The position numbers and the translations under genes were made by a program. Positions 27,176 through 36,416 of a DNA stretch of 64,000 nt are shown one piece after another. The DNA comes from Salegentibacter salegens (GTDB lineage: Bacteria > Bacteroidota > Bacteroidia > Flavobacteriales > Flavobacteriaceae). The notes under the pieces were generated by a model. The model was not told the origin of the DNA. It made no database searches and worked only from the letters and a program-made list of their open reading frames with translations. The DNA is taken from assembly GCF_900142975.1 (NCBI RefSeq), contig NZ_LT670848.1:2728001-2792000 (forward strand). Direction: 5' to 3'. Each line of letters begins with the position of its first letter. The stretch's first letter is position 1.

Positions 27176-27212
27176 CAAAAATTTTTCTTTAACCTTAACT
27201 AATTAGTATAGC

Positions 27213-28244
27213 ATGCAACTGTACAATAAATTAAGCGCTAAAGAGAGGGAAGCACTTATAGACCAAGCGGGAGAAGACCGTTTAACGCTCTCTTTTTATG
27301 CCTACGCCAAAATTGGCAATCCACATTTGTTTAGAAATCACCTCTTTATTGCCTGGGATCAAATGAACGTTCTTGGCCGTATTTATGTAGCCCACGAAGG
27401 GATTAACGCCCAACTCTCGGTTCCGGCAAAACGATTTGAAGAATTCAAGAATTTTATAGATAACATCTACTTTTTGGAAGGAGTTAGGCTGAATATCGCT
27501 ATTGAACACGATGCCAAAGCCTTTTTAAAGCTGAAGGTGAAAGTGCGTAAAAAAATAGTTGCCGACGGACTTAACGATAGTACTTTTGATGTAACCAATA
27601 AAGGAGTTCATGTTGATGCTTTAAAATTCAACGAACTTATTGGCGATCCCAAAACGGTGTTGGTAGATATGCGAAATCATTACGAAAGTGAAATTGGTCA
27701 TTTTCAGGGTGCGATCACACCAGATGTGGATACTTTTAGGGATTCTTTGCCGATTATTGAAGACGATCTAAAAGATTATAAAGAAGATAAAAACCTCGTA
27801 ATGTATTGCACCGGTGGGATTCGATGTGAGAAAGCCAGTGCCTATTATAAGCATAAAGGCTTCAAAAATGTTTATCAGCTGGAAGGCGGTATTATTGAGT
27901 ATGCCCGCCAGGTTGAAAATCAAAAACTGGAAAATAAATTTATAGGAAAGAATTTCGTTTTTGACCATCGCCGTGCCGAGCAGATTTCAGAAGAAGTTAT
28001 TGCGCATTGCCACCAATGCGGTAAAGCTTGTGATAAACACGTAAATTGTGATAATGAAGCCTGTCATTTGCTGTTTATCCAGTGTGAAGAATGTGCTGAA
28101 AAAATGAATAATTGCTGTTCTATAGAATGTAAGGAGATTGCCGCTTTACCTTACGAAGAGCAAAAAGCTTTGCGAAAAGGCAAGGGAAATAGCAATAAAA
28201 TATTCAAAAAAGGACGTTCTAAGGTTTTAAAATATAAAAGTTAA
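27213..28244 (+). CDS. trhO: tRNA uridine(34) hydroxylase TrhO (rhodanese family)
   Basis: A 343-residue YceA/TrhO protein that hydroxylates uridine 34 of tRNAs as the first step to 5-methoxyuridine-type wobble modifications. It has an N-terminal acylphosphatase-like domain, a central rhodanese domain with the active loop CTGGIRCEK (Cys199), and a Cys-rich C-terminus (CHQCGKACDKHVNC and CEECAEKMNNCC) that may bind metal. The start follows its promoter, and the gene is monocistronic. Confidence 0.92.
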   Translation: MQLYNKLSAKEREALIDQAGEDRLTLSFYAYAKIGNPHLFRNHLFIAWDQMNVLGRIYVAHEGINAQLSVPAKRFEEFKNFIDNIYFLEGVRLNIAIEHDAKAFLKLKVKVRKKIVADGLNDSTFDVTNKGVHVDALKFNELIGDPKTVLVDMRNHYESEIGHFQGAITPDVDTFRDSLPIIEDDLKDYKEDKNLVMYCTGGIRCEKASAYYKHKGFKNVYQLEGGIIEYARQVENQKLENKFIGKNFVFDHRRAEQISEEVIAHCHQCGKACDKHVNCDNEACHLLFIQCEECAEKMNNCCSIECKEIAALPYEEQKALRKGKGNSNKIFKKGRSKVLKYKS

Positions 28245-28285
28245 CACAGCGTTCTAAAAAGAGAGTGCCAATTAATATTGGTATA

Positions 28286-28332
28286 TTTACTCGATAATCG
28301 AGATTTAATTGTTTTGAGGTTTGCCTCTATTG
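28286..28332. repeat. REP-like repeat (TACTCGATAATCGAG family)
   Basis: TACTCGATAATCGAGATT followed by GAGG-TTTG-CCTC is repeated with small changes at 42972-43015. Each half forms a hairpin (CTCGAT/ATCGAG and GAGG/CCTC). It fills most of the non-coding gap between trhO and ricT. Another imperfect hairpin (CTTGTGGGA/TCCCAAG) lies near 28357-28376. Confidence 0.6.
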
Positions 28333-28449
28333 AAATAATAAATTTTGGTTTCATAACTTGTGGGATTGTCCCAAGGTTCTTGATTAGAAACTCAATATAA
28401 ACCCAAAGTCTGCAAATCATTTTGCAAGACTTACAACATATAACTATTT

Positions 28450-29610
28450 ATGGCTTGTAGCAGTTGCTCAACCAAAGACGGTCAGCCAAAAGGATGTAAA
28501 AACAACGGTACCTGTGGTACAGATTCCTGTAACAAACTTTCTGTATTCGATTGGCTATCAAATATGTCTATGCCTAATGGCGTAGCACCATTTAATTATG
28601 TAGAAGTTCGCTTTAAAAACGGAAGAAAACACTTTTTTGAAAATACCGAAAACCTAAGCCTAAGTATGGGCGATGTAGTAGCTGTTGAAGCTTCTCCCGG
28701 TCACGATGTAGGGATGGTAAGCTTAACCGGCGAGCTGGTTAGGGTACAAATGAAAAAGAAAAAAGTAAAAACCGATAGCGAAGAAGTACTTAAAATATAC
28801 AGAAAAGCAACCCAAAAGGATATTGATGTTTGGGAAGAAGTTCGCGCCCGGGAAGAAGCGATAAAGAAAAGAGCCCGTGAAATAGCAATTCGGCTTAATC
28901 TAAGTATGAAGATTAGCGATATTGAATTTCAGGGAGACGCTTCAAAAGCAACCTTTTATTATACCGCAGATGATCGTGTAGATTTCCGCCAGCTAATTAA
29001 AGAATTTGCGAGGGAGTTCAATACAAGAATTGAAATGCGCCAAATTGGTTTAAGACAGGAAGCTGCCCGCCTTGGTGGGATTGGCTCTTGTGGCCGGGAA
29101 CTTTGTTGCTCTACGTGGTTAACAGATTTTAGATCGGTAAGTACTTCGGCGGCGAGATATCAGCAATTATCTTTAAATCCGCAGAAATTAGCGGGTCAAT
29201 GTGGTAAATTAAAATGTTGTCTTAACTACGAACTTGATTCTTACCTTGAAGCTTTAAAGACATTTCCACGAACCGATACCAAACTTTTCACTAAAAAGGG
29301 AACTGCGGTTTGTCAAAAAATTGACATTTTTAAAGGTGTGCTTTGGTATGCATACGAAGGGGAGTGGATGAACTGGCATCAATTAACTGCAGAACAGGCT
29401 AATAAAATTATTACTTCTAATCGTAAGAAAGAAGATGTTGGCAGCCTGGAAGAATTTGAAGTGCAGGTTCAGTTGGAAGAAAAACGGGATTTCAATAATG
29501 TGGTTGGGCAGGATAGCTTAACGCGCTTTGATATACCCAAAGGGCAGCAGAAGAAAAACAAGTCAAAAAAACGAAGAAAACGTAAAGGCAAACCTTCGAA
29601 TAATGCGTAA
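28450..29610 (+). CDS. ricT: RicT/YaaT-family PSP1 domain protein
   Basis: A 386-residue protein with a PSP1 domain. The core GIGSCGRELCCSTWL and QCGKLKCCLNYELDSYLEAL carries the cysteines that in Bacillus RicT help bind iron-sulfur clusters in a complex affecting mRNA processing. The extra N-terminal Cys-rich stretch (MACSSCSTKDGQPKGC) and a very basic C-terminal tail are notable. The downstream gldH start overlaps its end by 8 bases. The specific role in Bacteroidota is not established. Confidence 0.85.
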   Translation: MACSSCSTKDGQPKGCKNNGTCGTDSCNKLSVFDWLSNMSMPNGVAPFNYVEVRFKNGRKHFFENTENLSLSMGDVVAVEASPGHDVGMVSLTGELVRVQMKKKKVKTDSEEVLKIYRKATQKDIDVWEEVRAREEAIKKRAREIAIRLNLSMKISDIEFQGDASKATFYYTADDRVDFRQLIKEFAREFNTRIEMRQIGLRQEAARLGGIGSCGRELCCSTWLTDFRSVSTSAARYQQLSLNPQKLAGQCGKLKCCLNYELDSYLEALKTFPRTDTKLFTKKGTAVCQKIDIFKGVLWYAYEGEWMNWHQLTAEQANKIITSNRKKEDVGSLEEFEVQVQLEEKRDFNNVVGQDSLTRFDIPKGQQKKNKSKKRRKRKGKPSNNA

Positions 29611-30094
29611 AGCTGCAGTATTTTTAATTTTTATTAGTGCTTTTGCCTTACTGGCTTCCTGCGATAAAAAGCGGGTTTATGATGAATATGAACCTATACA
29701 GGGAGGTTGGGAAAAAGATTCTACTTTAGTTTTTAAATTGGAAGAGCTTGATTCTTTGCAAAACTATAATCTGTTTATAAACGTTAGAAATAATAAAGAT
29801 TATAATTACAGAAACCTGTTTTTGATTACCGAAATGCGATTTCCACAGGGGAAAGTGATAACCGATACCCTGGAATACGAAATGGCAGCACCAGATGGAA
29901 GCTGGCTTGGTACGGGTTTTGGTGATGTAAAAGAAAGTAAACTCTGGTATAAAGAAAATGTGAGTTTTACTGAACCCGGCGAATATAAAATTGCCATCAA
30001 ACAGGCAATGCGTAAAAACGACGAGGTAGAAGGAATAGAAAATTTAGAAGGAATTACCCACATAGGTTTTAGAATAGAAGAAAACCTACAATAA
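29603..30094 (+). CDS. gldH: Gliding motility lipoprotein GldH
   Basis: A 163-residue lipoprotein (lipobox LLASCD) matching GldH by NYNLFINVRNNKDYNYRNL and by its position. GldH is needed for gliding in Flavobacterium. The frame extends to 29528, but the ATG at 29603, overlapping the ricT stop by 8 bases, begins the signal peptide. The order ricT-gldH-PBP1A is, as I recall, conserved in Flavobacteriia. Confidence 0.88.
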   Translation: MRKAAVFLIFISAFALLASCDKKRVYDEYEPIQGGWEKDSTLVFKLEELDSLQNYNLFINVRNNKDYNYRNLFLITEMRFPQGKVITDTLEYEMAAPDGSWLGTGFGDVKESKLWYKENVSFTEPGEYKIAIKQAMRKNDEVEGIENLEGITHIGFRIEENLQ

Positions 30095-30105
30095 TTTTTG
30101 AATAA

Positions 30106-32418
30106 ATGGCCGCAACAAAAAAGAAGCAGCAAAAGCCCAAAACCAGCAAAAGATCTTATATAGTTGGTTTTTGGACAATTTTTGGTATAGGTTTATTAGC
30201 TGTAGTTTTAATCTTCTTACTTGCCGGCTGGGGCGCGTTTGGTAAGATGCCCGATTTTGAAGAATTGGAAAATCCTGAAACTAACCTTGCTACCGAAATT
30301 TTCTCTTCAGATGGAGAAACTTTGGGTAAATATTATAGTGAAAACCGTACGCCTATAAAGTATGACGATCTTCCCGATCACCTCATTGAAGCACTTGTAG
30401 CTACTGAAGACGAACGTTTTTATAAGCACGCCGGGATAGATGCCAAAGGTACCCTTAGAGCTGCTTTTTACCTGGGAACGCGCGGTGGAGCAAGTACCAT
30501 AACACAACAGCTTTCTAAACTTTTGTTTACAGAAGATGTTTCTAATAATACTTTTGCCAGGCTTTTGCAGAAAGTAAAAGAATGGAATATCGCTACCCAA
30601 CTGGAAAGACAATACACAAAAGAAGAAATTATTACCATGTATTTTAATAAATACGATTTTGTGTATCAGGCCGTGGGAATTCGTTCAGCTTCAAAAATTT
30701 ACTTCGGAAAAGAAGCGAAAAACCTAAATATAGAAGAATCTGCAGTTTTAGTAGCAATGCTAAAAAATGCCGCTTTATATAACCCGGTTCGCAGACCTGA
30801 ATTAGTAAAACAAAGACGTAACCAGGTTTTTGTTCAAATGAATAAAAACGGTTATCTCTCTGAACAGGAAAAAGATTCTCTTCAAAAATTACCATTAAAC
30901 CTTGATTTCTCTCCAGAAGGTCATGATGAGGGAATGGCGACATACTTCCGTGTGTATCTGCAAGGGTTTATGAGAGATTGGATAGGGAAAAATCCAAAAC
31001 CAGATGGTAGTGAATACAGTCTTTACCGGGATGGATTAAAAATTTATACCAGCATAGATTCTAAAATGCAACAATATGCAGAAACTGCGGTAGAAAAGCA
31101 TATTTCACATCTTCAGAAAGAATTTGACCGGCAAAATAAGAATAACAAAACTGCCCCGTTTCGGGATATAGACCAGGGACAGGTTGATGGTATTGTGAGA
31201 AGCGCTATGCGCCGATCTGTACGATGGAAAGAAATGGAAGCTCAGGGTAAACCTGAAGAAGATATTCTGGCTTCTTTCGATAAAGAAACTAAAATGCGTG
31301 TTTTTTCCTGGGATGGAATAAAGGATACCCTTATGACGCCTAAAGATTCTATTTTTTATTATAAAGGCTTTTTACAGGCCGGTTTAATGTCTATGACGCC
31401 TCAAACCGGGGAAGTAAGAGCCTGGGTTGGAGGAACCAATTTCAAGCATTTTAAATACGATCACGTAAAACAGGGAAAACGCCAGGTAGGTTCTACTTTT
31501 AAACCTTTTGTTTATGCTACGGCTATAGATCAATTAAAGCTTTCTCCTTGCGATGTAATGCCTAAAAATAGATTTACTATTGAAGCTGGTAAATACGGGA
31601 ATGTTAAAGACTGGTCTCCCGCAAATGCTAACGGAGAATATGAAGGGATGATAAGTTTGAAAAACGCGCTTGCACAATCCATAAATACCGTAACAGCCAG
31701 GATAATAGATAAAACAGGCCCCGGACCGGTTTTAGATTTAGTAAAAAAATTGGGAGTAGATACCGAAAACTTTTCAAACGGACCTGCAATCGCTTTGGGT
31801 ACCGAGGATATGAGCCTTTTCGAGATGGTTTCGGCATATAGCACTTTTGTAAATGAAGGGGTTTATGTAAAACCGGTAATTGTAAACCGAATAGAAGATA
31901 AAAATGGAACTGTACTTTATCAACACGTACCCCAAACCCGAGATGTGTTGAATAAAGAAGCGGCATATGTAACGGTAAATATTTTAGAAGGTGTAACACA
32001 ATATGGCTCGGGGGTTCGTTTACGCGGAACTTACGCTAAAGAATTTGATCATTATAAACGCGGGGTAACCGGTTATCCTTACGATTTTAAAAATCCTATT
32101 GCCGGTAAAACCGGAACTACACAAAACCAAAGTGATGGCTGGTTTATGGGAATGGTTCCTAATCTTGTAACCGGCGTTTGGGTTGGTGCTGAAGATCGGG
32201 CGGTGCATTTTCCAAATTTAACTTACGGGCAGGGTGCTACTATGGCGCTGCCAATTTGGGGAATGTATATGAAAGATCTTTATGCCGATGAAGAACTGGA
32301 TATTTCTCAGGATGCTTTTCCTAAACCTGATAATCTTTCAATTGAAATAAATTGTGACAACTATAATCAGGAAAGTGATTCTGAAAACAATAGTGTTCCA
32401 GACGAACTTGATTTTTAA
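30106..32418 (+). CDS. Penicillin-binding protein 1A (GT51 plus transpeptidase)
   Basis: A 770-residue bifunctional peptidoglycan synthase. One membrane anchor lies at about 20-42. The glycosyltransferase domain has its catalytic Glu in EDERFYKH (Glu101) and the GGASTITQQLSKLLF motif. The transpeptidase has the SxxK motif STFK (Ser463), SxN in QSINT and KTG at 668-670. It starts 11 bases after gldH, so it is likely cotranscribed. The asparagine-rich acidic C-terminal tail is short. Confidence 0.96.
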   Translation: MAATKKKQQKPKTSKRSYIVGFWTIFGIGLLAVVLIFLLAGWGAFGKMPDFEELENPETNLATEIFSSDGETLGKYYSENRTPIKYDDLPDHLIEALVATEDERFYKHAGIDAKGTLRAAFYLGTRGGASTITQQLSKLLFTEDVSNNTFARLLQKVKEWNIATQLERQYTKEEIITMYFNKYDFVYQAVGIRSASKIYFGKEAKNLNIEESAVLVAMLKNAALYNPVRRPELVKQRRNQVFVQMNKNGYLSEQEKDSLQKLPLNLDFSPEGHDEGMATYFRVYLQGFMRDWIGKNPKPDGSEYSLYRDGLKIYTSIDSKMQQYAETAVEKHISHLQKEFDRQNKNNKTAPFRDIDQGQVDGIVRSAMRRSVRWKEMEAQGKPEEDILASFDKETKMRVFSWDGIKDTLMTPKDSIFYYKGFLQAGLMSMTPQTGEVRAWVGGTNFKHFKYDHVKQGKRQVGSTFKPFVYATAIDQLKLSPCDVMPKNRFTIEAGKYGNVKDWSPANANGEYEGMISLKNALAQSINTVTARIIDKTGPGPVLDLVKKLGVDTENFSNGPAIALGTEDMSLFEMVSAYSTFVNEGVYVKPVIVNRIEDKNGTVLYQHVPQTRDVLNKEAAYVTVNILEGVTQYGSGVRLRGTYAKEFDHYKRGVTGYPYDFKNPIAGKTGTTQNQSDGWFMGMVPNLVTGVWVGAEDRAVHFPNLTYGQGATMALPIWGMYMKDLYADEELDISQDAFPKPDNLSIEINCDNYNQESDSENNSVPDELDF

Positions 32419-32476
32419 GATTTAGCAAAAATCTTCTCTTATTTTTCAGAAAAATATAATCTACAGCGCTAAAAGC

Positions 32477-32508
32477 ATTGTAGCAGCATTTTTATTTTCG
32501 TATTTTTC
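32477..32508 (+). promoter_or_regulatory. Probable promoter of scoA
   Basis: ATTG (32477-32480) and TATTTTTC (32501-32508) are 20 bases apart and match the Bacteroidota promoter with one mismatch in each box, 17 bases before the scoA start codon. Confidence 0.4.
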
Positions 32509-32525
32509 GGTAAAATTAAATACCG

Positions 32526-33224
32526 ATGATTAGAAAAACTGTAGCAAATGTAGAAGATGCTTTGCAGGGCGTAGAAAATGGTATGACGTTTATGCTGGGT
32601 GGTTTTGGCCTTAGCGGGATTCCCGAAAATGCCATTTCAGAACTTGTGCGTCTTAATGTAAAGAACCTTACCTGCATTTCCAATAACGCCGGGGTAGACG
32701 ACTTCGGCCTCGGACTTTTACTTCAAAAGAAACAAATAGATAAAATGGTTTCTTCCTATGTGGGAGAAAACGACGAGTTTGAGCGCCAAATGCTAAGCGA
32801 AGAGCTAGACGTAGAGCTTATTCCACAAGGAACATTAGCGGCGCGCTGCCAGGCTGCCCAACAGGGCTATCCGGCTATGTACACCCCTGCCGGTTACGGT
32901 ACCGAAGTTTCTCAGTTTAAAGAAACCCGCGAATTTGATGGGAAAATGTATGTTTTGGAAAAAGCCTTTAAAGCCGATTTCGCTTTTATAAAAGCCTGGA
33001 AAGGCGATAAAGCCGGAAACCTTATTTTTAAAGGAACCGCTCGTAATTTTAATCCGTTAATGTGCGGTGCAGCAAAAATAACTGTTGTTGAGGTTGAAGA
33101 ACTGGTAGAACCGGGAGAATTAGACCCAAATCAAATTCATATTCCGGGCATTTTTGTACAACGAATTTTTGAAGGAAAAAACTACGAAAAGCGAATTGAG
33201 AAAAGAACGGTAAGAAAAAAGTAA
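32526..33224 (+). CDS. scoA: 3-oxoacid CoA-transferase subunit A
   Basis: A 232-residue alpha subunit of succinyl-CoA:3-ketoacid CoA transferase, which moves CoA between succinyl-CoA and acetoacetate in ketone and leucine breakdown. The N-terminal [15 protein letters not shown] and [17 protein letters not shown] motifs bind CoA. The catalytic Glu lies in subunit B. The two genes are separated by 144 bases, unlike the usual tight pairing. Confidence 0.93.
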   Translation: MIRKTVANVEDALQGVENGMTFMLGGFGLSGIPENAISELVRLNVKNLTCISNNAGVDDFGLGLLLQKKQIDKMVSSYVGENDEFERQMLSEELDVELIPQGTLAARCQAAQQGYPAMYTPAGYGTEVSQFKETREFDGKMYVLEKAFKADFAFIKAWKGDKAGNLIFKGTARNFNPLMCGAAKITVVEVEELVEPGELDPNQIHIPGIFVQRIFEGKNYEKRIEKRTVRKK

Positions 33225-33333
33225 TGTAATAATAGATGATTTGAAGATTTGAAAATGTGGTAGTTTGAGAATCATTCATTTTTCAATAGTGATTTTAGGA
33301 TCTTTTCGAATCGGCTTTTTTGAAAAAATATAG

Positions 33334-33353
33334 ATTTCCGCCTTCGCGGAAAT
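33334..33353. repeat. Perfect hairpin repeat between scoA and scoB
   Basis: ATTTCCGC (33334-33341) and GCGGAAAT (33346-33353) form a perfect 8-bp stem over CTTC. The wording ATTTCCGCCTTCGCGGAAAT followed by GACAAA is typical of an intergenic repeat common in Flavobacteriaceae. It has no T-run and lies just ahead of scoB. Confidence 0.65.
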
Positions 33354-33368
33354 GACAAAATTAGAATT

Positions 33369-34022
33369 ATGTTAGACAAAGAAGGAATAGCAAAACGTAT
33401 TGCCAAAGAGGTGAAAGATGGGTATTATGTGAATCTGGGAATTGGGATTCCTACCCTTGTAGCCAATTTTGTACGCGATGATATAGAAGTAGAGTTTCAG
33501 AGTGAAAACGGAATCCTGGGAATGGGACCTTTCCCATTTGAAGGAGAAGAGGACGCCGATCTTATTAATGCGGGAAAACAAACCATAACAGCACTTCCCG
33601 GTGCTAGTTTCTTTGATTCGGCAATGAGCTTCGGGATGATTCGCGGTCAGCACGTAGATCTTACAATTTTAGGTGCTATGGAAGTTGCCGAAAACGGAGA
33701 TATTGCCAACTGGAAAATTCCGGGGAAAATGGTAAAGGGTATGGGCGGTGCTATGGATCTTGTAGCCAGTGCCGAAAATATTATCGTGGCGATGATGCAT
33801 ACCAACAAAGCGGGTGATTCTAAATTGCTTAAAAAATGTTCATTGCCTTTAACTGGCGTTGCCTGCGTTACAAAGATAGTGACTAACCTTGCGGTTATTG
33901 AAGTGACTAAAGATGGTTTTAAGCTGCTGGAAAGGGCTCCGGGAGTAAGTGTAGAAGAAATTCAAAAAGCTACAGAAGGAAAGTTGCTTGTAGAAGGCGA
34001 TATTCCTGAGATGCAGATATAA
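33369..34022 (+). CDS. scoB: 3-oxoacid CoA-transferase subunit B
   Basis: A 217-residue beta subunit that carries the catalytic glutamate in SENGILGMGPFP. The GLGGAMDL-type motif appears as GMGGAMDLVASA. It works with ScoA in the cytoplasm. A hairpin repeat precedes the gene, and a strong bidirectional-looking terminator follows. Confidence 0.94.
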   Translation: MLDKEGIAKRIAKEVKDGYYVNLGIGIPTLVANFVRDDIEVEFQSENGILGMGPFPFEGEEDADLINAGKQTITALPGASFFDSAMSFGMIRGQHVDLTILGAMEVAENGDIANWKIPGKMVKGMGGAMDLVASAENIIVAMMHTNKAGDSKLLKKCSLPLTGVACVTKIVTNLAVIEVTKDGFKLLERAPGVSVEEIQKATEGKLLVEGDIPEMQI

Positions 34023-34057
34023 AAAAATCCGGCAGTAATTTTAAAATCACTGCCGGA
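34021..34057 (-). terminator. Terminator between scoB and the convergent 34081 gene
   Basis: TCCGGCAGT (34028-34036) pairs with ACTGCCGGA (34049-34057). On the minus strand it is followed by seven T residues, so it best serves the 34081-34440 gene. On the plus strand it may also slow transcription after scoB. Confidence 0.75.
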
Positions 34058-34080
34058 AAATATTCTATTTTAATTCATAT

Positions 34081-34440
34081 TTAAGTTAGGGAAGTAGATT
34101 CGGCTTCAAGATTTACTAAGAAATCTATAGCTTCGCCCTGGGAAATAATTTTTCCGCGGGTATTGGCCTGGGAAAAATAATCATACCAGCCTACTTTCTT
34201 CAGGTTTTCTTCTAATGTTTCAACATTATCTAAAGATGGCATTTTCCAAACCGTAACATAGCGATACTGGCTGCGGTAGTGCGTATGTTCGTCATTTAAA
34301 GCCCAGCCAAGGTTTTCCACCCCATTATCCTTTAAACCGGTAATCCTACTCTGCATATTTTCCATGAGCTCCCGTCTTTTATCTTTAGACAGGTCTATCC
34401 ATTTCCCGGTTACATTCCACATTTCAATATACAAATACAT
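34081..34440 (-). CDS. Small alpha/beta-barrel-like protein (DUF6616-like)
   Basis: A 119-residue soluble protein. Stretches such as MYLYIEMWNVTGKWIDLSKD and YVTVWKMPSLDNVETLEENLKKVGWYDYFSQ fit a small ferredoxin-like dimeric alpha/beta barrel, and I recall close relatives as DUF6616. No catalytic motif is evident. It stands alone and is bounded by a terminator. The function is unknown. Confidence 0.6.
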   Translation of the reverse strand: MYLYIEMWNVTGKWIDLSKDKRRELMENMQSRITGLKDNGVENLGWALNDEHTHYRSQYRYVTVWKMPSLDNVETLEENLKKVGWYDYFSQANTRGKIISQGEAIDFLVNLEAESTSLT

Positions 34441-34552
34441 AACTATTGGTTTTATTGGTTATAATCTAAAGTTAGTAATAAAAAGATAGTTAAATCTTTA
34501 GGGAAGGTTAAAATACTTTTTAGATGATAAAACTCATATTTTGAAATATGTT

Positions 34553-35266
34553 TTAGACGCTTACCACTTCAGAAGCTTCTAACAATTTTTCCTGGCGAAG
34601 CTTTAAAATAACCTGCGCAATAGCAAGTACATCTTTTTCGCAGTAGTTTACAATACGGTTCAGGTCTTTATCTTTATAGAAAACATTTCTAACATCGCTG
34701 CCTGAAATATCATCTTTTGGGGACGGGATTTCTAAAACATTGGTTAGTAATTTAAGGGAAGTAAAATGCTTATAATCCCCAAATTTCCATAATTCTAAAG
34801 TGTCCAGGTGCGGTACTTCCCAGGGCTTTTTTCCAAATAGATTAAGTTTTAGAGGTAGTGGAAGATCGTGAATTAGCATTCTGCGTGCAATGAAGGGGAA
34901 ATCGAATTCTTTACCATTGTGTGCACAAAGTAAATGCTGAGGTTTTGAAAAATGCTCTTTTAGTAATTCAGAAAACTGCTGAAGTAAAGTTCTTTCTTCA
35001 TCTTTAAAGGTGGTAAGTCTAAAAGTTCTCTCAACGTTTTTAAAGTTGAAAAAACCTACCGAGATACAAACAATTTTACCAAATTCTGCCCATATTCCTG
35101 CACGATCATAGAACTGTTCTGCGGTAAATTCATCTTTGCGTTGGTATTGGGTTTTCTCTCCCCAGAGTGACTTTTTTTCTTGGGAGAGGTCATTGAAATT
35201 TTCAAATTCTGGCACGGTTTCAATATCGAGAAAAAGAATGTTCTCGAGCTTAATTGTTTGCAGCAT
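34553..35266 (-). CDS. PolB-type 3'-5' exonuclease
   Basis: A 237-residue DEDD-superfamily nuclease. Exo I is FLDIETVPEF (Asp14, Glu16), Exo II is LLCAHNGKEFDFPFI, and the last Asp lies in YCEKDVLAIAQV. It matches the family of predicted exonucleases related to the proofreading domain of DNA polymerase B. Its start overlaps the end of the serine hydrolase gene by 17 bases, so it is the last gene of a minus-strand operon. Confidence 0.88.
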   Translation of the reverse strand: MLQTIKLENILFLDIETVPEFENFNDLSQEKKSLWGEKTQYQRKDEFTAEQFYDRAGIWAEFGKIVCISVGFFNFKNVERTFRLTTFKDEERTLLQQFSELLKEHFSKPQHLLCAHNGKEFDFPFIARRMLIHDLPLPLKLNLFGKKPWEVPHLDTLELWKFGDYKHFTSLKLLTNVLEIPSPKDDISGSDVRNVFYKDKDLNRIVNYCEKDVLAIAQVILKLRQEKLLEASEVVSV

Positions 35267-36404
35267 CGTTTAGCATTTTATAAGTCTCATCAATATACTT
35301 ATAGAAATCTGGAGCGTGCTCTTCGTTTTCTTCTTTTTTAATAAGGTTTTCCCCCAATCTTACAATAATCAAATCGTCTTCTGGAATCACAATTACATAT
35401 TGACCGCGAATGCCCCGCATATAAAAAATATCTTTTTCTTTATAATCACTCAGCCAAAATCCGTAGCCATAATGCGGGCTATCTTCAAAACGCGGTTCGG
35501 TAGATCTGGCTACAAATTCTGAATCCAGGAGCTGATGCCCATTCCATTTTCCTTTGTTTTTGTAAAGTTTCCCGAATCTTGCAAAATCGCGAGCGTTGGA
35601 AGCAATACAGCAGTAAGCTTTTTCCATTCCGCTCTCTTCGCTGTCTAATTGCCAAAGCGCATCTTCTTGCATTCCCAGGGGTTTCCAGAAACTTTTGCTT
35701 AAATATTCTGAAAGATTTTCTCCGGTGGCTTCTTCTATTACCATACCTAATAAAATAGTGTTTCCGCTAAGGTATTTAAAGCTTTCTCCGGGAGTTGTGG
35801 TTACCTGCAAGCGCAAAACCAATTCCCGAATGTTCTCGTCGAAATAAGCTCTCGCAGTCAGTCCAAACGGATTGTAATAATTCTCGTTCCAGTTTAAACC
35901 TGAGGCCATAGAAGCTAGATCTCCTACTTTTAATTCTTCTTTAAACTGCGGAAAGAAATCGGCTACCGGCTGGTCTAAACTTGTAATATGGCCATCCTGA
36001 ATTGCTTTTCCCAGCAATGCCGAGACGATACTTTTAGCCATAGAAAACGAATTGGTTTTAGAATTGGGGCCATATTCCTGGTGATATTCTTCAAACCAAA
36101 TACTATCATTTTTTATGATTAAAAAAGCCGCAGTTTCCAGTTCTTCGTTTAATTCAGCAAGGTTTTGAGTTGGGGTTGCAGAGTTGTAATTAGAATGTTC
36201 TGGCCAGGTGTCAGCTTCAGTTCCTGCTTCGATAATTCGGTTTTCAAAGTTAGGGAAATCGTCTATATAGGCTGTTTTTTCTCCCTGGAAATAAGTGGCC
36301 TGCATTCCGCGGAAAATATAACCGAAATCGAAAATAATAAGGATAATAATAGCAATTAGAAGAACAAAAATTACGGTTCCGGAAATTTTTAAAAATCTAA
36401 TCAT
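35250..36404 (-). CDS. Serine hydrolase (class C beta-lactamase-like)
   Basis: A 384-residue protein with one N-terminal membrane anchor (about 8-30) and a beta-lactamase/penicillin-binding fold. The active SxxK is SMAK (Ser121, Lys124), and the YxN motif is YLSGN. It probably works in the periplasm as an esterase or peptidase. Nothing indicates antibiotic resistance specifically. It overlaps the exonuclease gene by 17 bases and follows ogt by 12. Confidence 0.85.
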   Translation of the reverse strand: MIRFLKISGTVIFVLLIAIIILIIFDFGYIFRGMQATYFQGEKTAYIDDFPNFENRIIEAGTEADTWPEHSNYNSATPTQNLAELNEELETAAFLIIKNDSIWFEEYHQEYGPNSKTNSFSMAKSIVSALLGKAIQDGHITSLDQPVADFFPQFKEELKVGDLASMASGLNWNENYYNPFGLTARAYFDENIRELVLRLQVTTTPGESFKYLSGNTILLGMVIEEATGENLSEYLSKSFWKPLGMQEDALWQLDSEESGMEKAYCCIASNARDFARFGKLYKNKGKWNGHQLLDSEFVARSTEPRFEDSPHYGYGFWLSDYKEKDIFYMRGIRGQYVIVIPEDDLIIVRLGENLIKKEENEEHAPDFYKYIDETYKMLNDAANN

Positions 36405-36416
36405 AAAGCTGAAAGT

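Larger units (their letters stand above)
26745..27212. other. 468-base intergenic region between recA and trhO
   Basis: This gap holds an inverted repeat GCTGCA/TGCAGC (26791-26817), a REP-like hairpin (26894-26920), a possible 31-codon ORF (26954-27049), a strong terminator (27110-27148) and the trhO promoter (27146-27175). No tRNA or known riboswitch was recognised. Confidence 0.7.

Noticed and set aside
26745..27212. 6S RNA or a riboswitch between recA and trhO
   Set aside because: The terminator sits upstream of the trhO promoter, and I could not fold a known class from the sequence by eye.
28400..28432. Operator upstream of ricT (AAGTCTGCAAA against TTTTGCAAGACTT)
   Set aside because: The inverted repeat is imperfect with a bulge and lies in a repeat-rich gap, so it is not strong enough to call.
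35250..36404. Antibiotic-resistance beta-lactamase
   Set aside because: Only the general serine-hydrolase fold (SMAK, YLSGN) and a membrane anchor are seen; operon neighbours are housekeeping genes.
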